25,540 nucleotides of DNA from Asparagopsis taxiformis (taxonomy: Eukaryota; Rhodophyta; Florideophyceae; Bonnemaisoniales; Bonnemaisoniaceae): contig JALQPE010000407.1 of NCBI GenBank assembly GCA_030407315.1, forward strand, positions 1 through 25,540, in the 5' to 3' direction. A model generated the notes under the pieces. The model worked only from the letters and a program-made list of their open reading frames with translations. It did not search any database and was not told the DNA's origin. This document shows, one piece after another, positions 19,190 to 25,540 of the stretch. Position 1 is the stretch's first letter, and every line of letters starts with the position of its first letter. A program made the position numbers and the translations under genes.

Positions 19190-19483
19190 TTACAGCAAAG
19201 TCATCGTAACGATGACTTTGCTGTAAGAAAACAAAACATTACAGCAAAGTCATCGTTAAGATGACTTTGCTGTAAGAAAACAAAACATTACAGCAAAGTC
19301 ATCGTAACGATGACTTTGCTGTAAGAAAACAAAACATTACAGCAAAGTCATCGTAACGATGACTTTGCTGTAAGAAAACAAAACATTACAGCAAAGTCAT
19401 CGTAACGATGACTTTGCTGTAAGAAAACAAAACATTACAGCAAAGTCATCGTTACGATGACTTTGCTGTAAGAAACCATGGTA
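19190..19483. repeat. Palindrome block 7: six 37-bp palindromes at exactly 49 bp
   Basis: Palindromes start at 19190, 19239, 19288, 19337, 19386 and 19435. The period is 49 bp with an invariant 12-base spacer GAAAACAAAACA. The second copy has one changed base pair (centre TTAAG). The block ends with GAAACCATGGTAAACC, the usual inverted edge. No second palindrome is present in these spacers. This is the most regular array in the window. Confidence 0.97.
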
Positions 19484-19559
19484 AACCAACTTCTCTGTAA
19501 GCATATGAGAGGGACTGATGTTTCTCACTCGGGAAGAAGAAGGAGACGATTTCGGACCT
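19484..19559. other. Edge of block 7
   Basis: Continues the usual right edge (GGTAAACC...CTCTGTAAGC) and then runs into the 172-bp repeat region. Nothing else was seen. Confidence 0.4.
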
Positions 19560-20230
19560 CGCGAAAAAGGCTGCAAAGTGGTCTGAAACGGTTGGGGTGG
19601 TTCTAGGGAGTACTAAAACTTGTTTTAATTGCACTCAAGCTTTCTCGCTTGCGTGGAAGGGTTGGTATAATTCATCGATTTTTGGTCATCAGATTCTCAC
19701 AACTGGAGATGTGATGGTCAAAATGGAACTTTGTCCGAATGATGTGCAAGTGGTCTGTAAGGGTTGGAGTGGGTCTAGGGAGTACGGAAAAGTGTTCTAT
19801 GAGTTCGTAAAGCTGCTGGCTTGCGCATTAGGGCTGACAGAATGCATCGAGTTTTGGTCACCAGATTCCCACAACTGAAGATGTGATGGCCAAAATTGAA
19901 CTTTGTCGGAACGAAGTGTAAGTGATCCGTAAGGGCTGGAGTGGCTCTAGGGAGTACGGAAAAGTGTTTTATGTGTCCGTAAAGCTGTTGAATTGCGTGG
20001 TAGGGATTCCAGAATGCATCGACTTTTGGTCACCAGACTCCCACAACTGGAGATGTGATAGCCAAAATTGAACTTTGCAAGAACGAAGTGCAAGTGTTCT
20101 GGATGCCTTCAAGTGGCCTGGAAGCGTACTCTGGACAAGTTTTCGGACCTTGAAGAGGCTCAACTGCACAATGCTGATATTGAAATGAAACATTCATATA
20201 GTCCATTTTTAACTAGAACTGCTGGAATGG
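19560..20230 (+). repeat. 172-bp tandem repeat, about three copies
   Basis: The landmark CATCGA/CATCGATTTTTGGTCA occurs at 19673, 19845 and 20017, a period of exactly 172 bp. GTAAGGG(C/T)TGGAGTGG starts at 19757 and 19929. The last unit continues past 20100 into the segment GTACTCTGGACAAGTTTT that is also in the single dispersed copies at 2092-2460 and 22557-22930. Frames of 60-93 codons inside it have no family resemblance. Confidence 0.92.
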
Positions 20231-20261
20231 ATTGCGTAGCCTATAGAGGAGCAATGTAGTT

Positions 20262-20452
20262 ATATAATAGAGCTAGAAGCATGCCTCAACAACCTATCTC
20301 TCATGCCTCTAGTTCTCCTTCATCATTCCAGTCTTCCTTCCTGTGACGCACCGCGCCTCTGGTGTCACTTCACACGCCCCTCCTGTGCATTAAATACCTG
20401 TCTACCACTTCCGTATTCTACTCATACCACCACCTTCATTTTACCCCATGCC
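20262..20452. repeat. Pyrimidine-rich arm preceding copy 2
   Basis: Resembles the arms at 895-1110 and 1796-2030 (CTCATGCCTCT, CTACCACTTCC, TACTCATAC). It is the left part of a repeat unit whose remainder is 20453-21350, and it shows what lies before base 1 if the molecule is circular. Confidence 0.75.
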
Positions 20453-20729
20453 TACCATCCTATCCTTTACCTTCTGTCCTTCAGTCCTAGGCTAACCTAC
20501 TTCATAACCATCGATGTAAGGTGAATATCTAGATTCCTACCTACTTGAGAGTATAGTTTATTATAACGGAAAACGGACGGTTTTGTATAGTCAATGTGCT
20601 ACACAGCACCAGGAGTAGATTTTGCGCACCGATAATCTATGCTTGATATTGGAGAGACCGGCTTCTTGTAGCCTCGGAAAATGTGCAGGTAGTACCTTTC
20701 CAGAGGTCCTGGAGGTGTTCACACCAACT

Positions 20730-21350
20730 CTAGTCCATTTTAACGAGTTTGAATTTCGACCGCCAGAATCTCTGTCGTGAGAAAATGGTGGTCGAAATTT
20801 ACCGTGCTGATCTCCCAATACTGAACTTTTTAGGTAGTTCAGCCCGGGTGAACAAGACACAGATTGCTCTTCAAAGCCGCCCGAAGCCGTCGAAACCATC
20901 CTTCCACAATGTTCCCGACTTCAAAATTCCTATCTCACCCTTCCCAAAGTGAGAGAGGGACCAAGCTCCCAGCCGCTTACAGCTGAGGCAGTTTACCAGG
21001 GATGCTTACAGCAAAGTCATCGTTACGATGACTTTGCTGTAAGAAAAGAAAACATTACAGTGGGCGAAGGATTTTACCGGGTGAAAAAATCACCAAGAAT
21101 TTTTTTACCGGGTAAAAAATCGTGGCTACTGTAATGAAACGTTTTCTTACAGCAAAGTCATCGTAACGATGACTTTGCTGTAAGAAAAGGAAACATTACA
21201 GTAGGCGAAGAATTTTTACCGGGTAAAAAATCACCAAGAATTTTTTTACCGGGTAAAAAAACGTGCCTGCTGTAATGTTTTCTTTTCTTACAGCAAAGTC
21301 ATCGTAACGATGACTTTGCTGTCAGCACCCGCGGTAAACTGCCTCAGCTG
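20730..21350. repeat. Palindrome block 1, second copy
   Basis: Perfect 37-bp palindromes at 21006, 21147 and 21288 (the last ends GCTGTCA as in copy 1). The steps are exactly 141 and 141 bp, confirming the spacing seen at 546-828 without the extra base. Both spacers carry two ACCGGGT palindromes. Confidence 0.93.
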
Positions 21351-22260
21351 TAAGCGGTCTGGCTTCACCCTCTCTCTCATGTCTCTTGTCTTCCTTCATC
21401 CCAGCCTATCCCAACCTCCCTTCTATGTCGACTCCGGTGTCACTCCAGCCGACCCTTCAGTGAGTGCAATCCTTCTCTACCACCGCCATAATCTACTCAT
21501 ACTATCCCCTTCATGTTGCTGCATACCTACCCTCCCATCCTTCCTGATTTTCCTACAATCCTAGGCTAGCCTACTTACCAACTATGTTGGTATTGAAGGC
21601 AGCTAGATTCCTAGTAACTCAAATCTACAGTCTGCTAAAAAGGGCGATTTGGTGTGGTCACTGTGCCACACGGCACCAGGAATAGAATCTGGCCACGGAT
21701 ACTCTATGCTTGATCTCAGAGAGAACAGCTGCGCCAATGCTCCGAAAATGTGCTGTCAGTACCTTTCCAGACGTCCTGGAGGTGCTCATGCCAGCTCTAG
21801 TTCATTTTAGGGAGGTTGAGTTTCGACAATCAGAATTTCACTCTTGAGGAAATTGTGTTTGAAATTTTGTGCACTCCTCCCGCCGTACCAGGCAGGGCAC
21901 CCAGCCCAGACTGGGTTAGCACGACGCAGAGTGCTCCCCAACACCGCTAACAGCCGTCCAAACCATCCCTCTGCCATGTTTTACGGCTTCACAATTCCTT
22001 GCTCACCCTTCCCAAGGTGAGGGAGGGACCAAGCTCCCAGCCGCTTACAGCTGAGGCAGTTTACCAGGGATGCTTACAGCAAAGTCATCGTTACGATGAC
22101 TTTGCTGTAAGAAAACGTTTTCATTACAGTGGCCAGGAATTTTTTACCCGGTAAAAAATCATGGCTACTGTAATGAATTGTTTTCTTACAGCAAAGTCAT
22201 CGTAACGATGACTTTGCTGTAAACATCCCTGGTAAACTGCTCCGTCTGTAAGCCGTTGGT
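21351..22260. repeat. Palindrome block 2 unit, second copy
   Basis: Counterpart of 894-1795. Palindromes at 22074 and 22186 are both perfect, a step of 112 bp with one ACCCGGT spacer. The extra and missing bases in copy 1 are absent here. Confidence 0.93.
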
Positions 22261-22489
22261 CTCAACCCTCGATCTCATGTCTGTTGTCCTCCTTCATCAT
22301 CTCCACATCCCTTCCTGCTAAGCATCACTTCTCTAGTGCCACTCTACCAGTCCTTTTCGTGCATGAAATACTTTTCTACCACTGCCATAGTCTACACATA
22401 CTATTGCCTCTATACTTCTGCATGCCTACGCTTCAATCTTTCTGTCCCGTGCTAGGCTTAGAGAATATCCTACTTCCTGGAGATCATTG

Positions 22490-22556
22490 TACAGTGAGGC
22501 AGTAAAAAGCACTGTCTCACCGTACTGTCTGAGGCCCCCTTTTCAACACCGTAGTG
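22490..22556 (+). repeat. Short ACTGTCT array and 13-bp motif, second copy
   Basis: Counterpart of 2030-2091. CAACACCGTAGTG is at 22544-22556 after ACTGTCTGAGGCCCCC, which here matches the 8521-8540 sequence more exactly than copy 1 does. Confidence 0.85.
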
Positions 22557-22930
22557 TATAAGGGCTGGAGTGGCTCTGGGGAGTACAGAAAGGTGTTTTA
22601 TCTGTCCGTAAAGCTTCTGGCTTGCGCATTAGGGCTGGCAGAATGCATCGATTTTTGGTCATCAGATTCTCACAACTGCAGATATGATGAATTTCGGCCA
22701 TGGCCAAAATTCAACTTTGTCGGAACGACGTAGATTTGGACTGGATGCCTCCAAGTGCATGCACTTGAAAGTGCACTTAGTCCAAAAATTGTCCAGAGTA
22801 CGCTCCCAGGCGATGGCCTGGAAGTGTACTCTGGACAAGTTTTTGGACCTGGAAGAGGTTGAATTGCACAATGCTTGTGTTGAAATGAAACATTTATATG
22901 GCCCATTCTTTACTTGGACAGCTGAAATCC
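22557..22930 (+). repeat. Dispersed 172-bp-family repeat, second copy
   Basis: Counterpart of 2092-2460, again directly abutting the 13-bp motif. Opposite-strand frames of 137 and 87 codons here differ in length from those in copy 1 because of indels, which supports reading them as non-coding. Confidence 0.82.
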
Positions 22931-23259
22931 TATCTACTCGAGAGTAAAGTATATAAAAACTGGAAACAGACGGTTTTGTATTGTCAATGTGCCACAAGGC
23001 ACCAAGAGTAGATTTTGCCCTCCGATAATCTATGGTTGATTTCAGAGAGGATAACCGCGTGCAGTCACAGGACATGTGTTACCAGATCCTTCCCAGAGGT
23101 CCTGGAGGTGTTCACACCAACTCCAGCCCACTTTAACGAGTTTGAATTTCGAAAGTCAGAATCTCTGTCGTGAGAAAATTGAACCATTTCCGACCACGTG
23201 GTAGAAATTTCGTACACTCCTCCAACCATACTAGACACAACACCCAGCTCAAACCGGGT

Positions 23260-23985
23260 GTAAACAACACAATGTGTTACCTAATGCCGCCTACAGCCGT
23301 CCATACCATTCCTATACCCTGTTTCCTGACTTCATAATTCCTTCCTCACCCTTCCCTAGGTCGGAAAAGGACGGAAGTCCCTGCCGCTTACAGCGGAAGC
23401 AATTTACCAGGGATGCTTACAGCAAAGTCATCGTTACGATGACTTTGCTGTAAGAAAATAAATCATTACAGCAGCCATGATTTTTTACCCGGTAAAAAAA
23501 TTCTTGGCCACTGTAATTGAAACGCTTTCTTACAGCAAAGTCATCGTAACGATGACTTTGCTGTAAGAAAATAAATCATTACAGCAGCCACGATTTTTCA
23601 CCCGGTAAAAATTCTTGCTGATTTTTTACCCGGTAAAATTTCTTTGGCCACTGCAATGGAAACGTTTCCTTACAGCAAAGTCATCGTTACGATGACTTTG
23701 CTGTAAGAAAATAAATCATTACAGCTGCCATGATTTTTTTACCCGGTGAAAAAATTCTTGGCCACTGTAATGGAAACGCTTTCTTACAGCAAAGTCATCG
23801 TAACGATGACTTTGCTGTAAGAATCCCCGGTAAACGGCTTCCGCTGTAAGGGGCTGAGAGTTCCGTCCCCCTCCCACCTAGGGAAGGGTGAGCAAGGAAT
23901 TGGGAAGTCAGGAACATGGCTCAGCAGAACGTTTGTACGGCTGTGAGTGGCTTCCAGGAGCATTCTGTGTCATGTGTTATCTCAG
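23260..23985. repeat. Palindrome block 3 and long inverted repeat, second copy
   Basis: Palindromes at 23417, 23530, 23670 and 23784, with steps of 113, 140 and 114 bp, identical to copy 1. Outer complementary flanks are conserved. Confidence 0.9.
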
Positions 23986-24269
23986 CAACGTCTCTTATAG
24001 TCGAACCTCACGGGTTGTCAAGGTCTAAAACTAGTCCCCCCTACGGTCTAGCTAGTGAAATCATGTAAAGTTGTAGACTAATACAAAAATGTAGCAATCA
24101 ATAGGCTTAGTAGCACTAAACTATGACATGAAGGTCAGATGTATAGATGAAAATAGAAAGGTGGGCTAAGCGAATAATGTTGAGATGAGAAAGACAGAAC
24201 TTCATAGCAGGGAACAATAGCATAGGTTTTAATACTTCTCGTATGCTATCTATTGCTCCTGTCATACTT

Positions 24270-25540
24270 TTAATATTCGACGGTGTGGATGTGGTCCGTG
24301 AGGACGTCCTTCTCAGTCTTCAAGTAGATGTGGCCGCGCGTGGGCAGACCATAGACTAAATTCTGCTCCCACAGGAAGATCTCCTCACCTGAAGCCGACC
24401 CCGTAATGGTAAAGGTCACCGCGATCAACTAAGACGGAATAGGGTGGCACATAAAAGTGGTTAACGGGAACCTTCCACATGTCGGCGTCCGTATGGACCA
24501 GGCATACATGACTATAAGGTGCAGCTACTATAAAGAACCCATCGGATCCGCTCGACATCATGAAATAGGATGGGGATTGGGTAGGTCCGACTCCTCAAAA
24601 TTGGGATACTCAGAAGTCCGTGTGCCCATCCTGGTCCGCAGCCCCATCTGTTTTAAGAAGCAGCCGTAATCCTGTCTTCGGGAAAAAGACAGGATCCTCA
24701 CCCTCCATTCCCAACTTCAAGAAATCCGCACAAACACCAAGAGCAAGCTCTGCCACCAACTTGTTCCTGTACATATCCAAATTCCCCTCCTCCAGCTTGT
24801 CGCACAATTCACACCGCGGCAGGGGGAGTCGCCCACGACCACCATCTATGCGGTCCTTCGCAGCACCCACGTTGTGGATGAAATGCCACGGCGAAGGATC
24901 AAAACCGGGCTTGGCGAAATCTGGGGGCTCGTCCTGTGGTTTCCTGTCTTCATAATCAGAATCAGACTGCTGGGAGGGCTTCTGTGGCTTTTCAACCTCC
25001 TCAACCAGCTGGAACTGTCGAGAAAAAGTGACTGAAGAGGTCATGCGTCGCGCTACCAGCCGTGGACGACTGCAAGAGGCCTTCCACAACAACCACCCCC
25101 ATGTTGTCCAGCAACGCCGCTTCACCGCAAAGTACTATTCCACCACCGAGTCCTCAGCACCTGGCGATGCAGCTGCCAGGAATGCTGCCGCCTTTATTTC
25201 CGCCCGCACCGTCTCTACCGTCGTAATTTCCATGTAGTACTTCATCGGCTACCAGACGCAATTGCGCTGGGGAGAACGGCGGCCACATTCTCATCGACGA
25301 TACTGTCGGGAATAGGATTTTCATGGGCGTCGTCGAACTGGAGAATCGGCTCCCGAGAACGTCCTCTGGAAGCCGACTTGGATTTCTTTGACGACGACTT
25401 TGATGAAGTCTCACTGAGCTTCCTCTTTAAAAGTACCAAATTTGGTAGAGGGCTCGGGCGTCGCAGAAGCGGTTTCCCAGTTGCGCTTCCCAAGGATGGA
25501 GCTTTTACCCGCATCCTTGGGTGCGCTCTCCAGATCGACG
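24270..25540 (-). pseudogene. Decayed ParB-like/dioxygenase paralogue, second copy (cut by window end)
   Basis: Counterpart of 3801 to about 5070. Here the frame is continuous through FPKTGLRLLLK into the HTD triad (24616-24624), and after VPPYSVLV it keeps a LYHYGVGF segment containing the distal His. Copy 1 loses both by one-base deletions (near 4211 and 3955). The TAG (25135-25137) and the two TGA codons after HTD are the same in both copies, as are at least two frameshifts. The gene is therefore truly broken, with extra noise on top. Only the linker and C-terminal half are inside the window. Confidence 0.82.

Larger units (their letters stand above)
20453..25540. repeat. Long direct repeat, copy 2 (matches 1-5070)
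   Basis: Second copy of the 5.07-kb direct repeat, continuing without a boundary to the last base of the window. It holds the same palindrome blocks, ACTGTCT fragment, 172-bp-type repeat and minus-strand pseudogene as copy 1. Sequence left of 20453 (about 20280-20452) has no partner because copy 1 begins at the window edge. In several places copy 2 keeps a base that copy 1 lacks and then reads better: perfect palindromes at 21006 and 22186, and an uninterrupted HTD region in the pseudogene. At a few places copy 1 is better, such as near 4771. Confidence 0.93.

Noticed and set aside
19190..19471. CRISPR-like array
   Set aside because: Repeats are palindromic and the 12-base spacers are identical, not unique. 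No cas-like genes are present and the context is eukaryotic.
1..25540. Viral genome
   Set aside because: I see no capsid, polymerase, helicase or terminase-like frames. A terminally redundant unit alone does not make it viral.

Overview
The window looks like eukaryotic (nuclear or nucleus-associated) accessory DNA from a protist or alga. I cannot name the species. The reasons are: no operons, Shine-Dalgarno sites, tRNA or rRNA genes; one long intronless gene whose protein carries a basic nuclear-localisation-like cluster; TATA-like and bZIP-type (TGACGTCA) sites; and a decayed stretch that reads like a nuclear import receptor. Most of the window is repeats.

Layout. Bases 1-5070 and 20453-25540 are near-identical direct copies. 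The homology runs to both window edges, so the window has a period of about 20.45-20.47 kb. The simplest readings are a circular molecule of that size read about 1.25 times, or a tandem array. The copies differ mostly by single-base indels, which look like read noise. Within one period: 1-3500, tandem ~0.9-1.6 kb repeat units each holding a block of palindromes; 3801-6135 (-), a decayed, rearranged paralogue of the main gene; 6136-7860, mostly unassigned DNA with a 60-bp hairpin; 7861-8174, a 35-bp minisatellite; 8300-8553, an ACTGTCT/AGACAGT array ending in CAACACCGTAGTG; 8778-9289, a palindrome block; 9990-13250 (+), the main gene; 13502-14365, more palindrome blocks with inverted arm sequence; 14446-14820, the ACTGTCT array in inverse orientation; 15623 to about 18300, a decayed importin-like region; 18979-19483, 74-bp and 49-bp tandem repeats; 19560-20230, a 172-bp tandem repeat; then the next copy of the first region.

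The one intact gene encodes 1086 residues: an N-terminal ParB/sulfiredoxin-like domain (DGSHR motif), a helical middle part, an Ala/Glu-rich linker with a basic cluster, and a C-terminal domain with an HxD...H...R pattern like 2-oxoglutarate/Fe(II) dioxygenases (perhaps of the TET/JBP base-oxidising type). Its paralogue at 3801-6135 is broken by stops and frameshifts and is a mosaic.

The most striking structure is a set of about 24 copies per period of a 37-bp near-perfect palindrome, spaced in discrete steps of 49, about 112 or about 141 bp. The step depends on whether the spacer holds zero, one or two copies of a second palindrome (TTTTTTACCSGGTAAAAAA). The main gene lies between such blocks and is bounded further out by inverted ACTGTCT arrays sharing a 13-bp end motif, so the 8.3-14.8 kb segment resembles a mobile cassette. 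A working idea, inference only: the ParB-like/dioxygenase protein acts on the palindromes, as a partition-like or DNA-modification system that maintains or mobilises this element.
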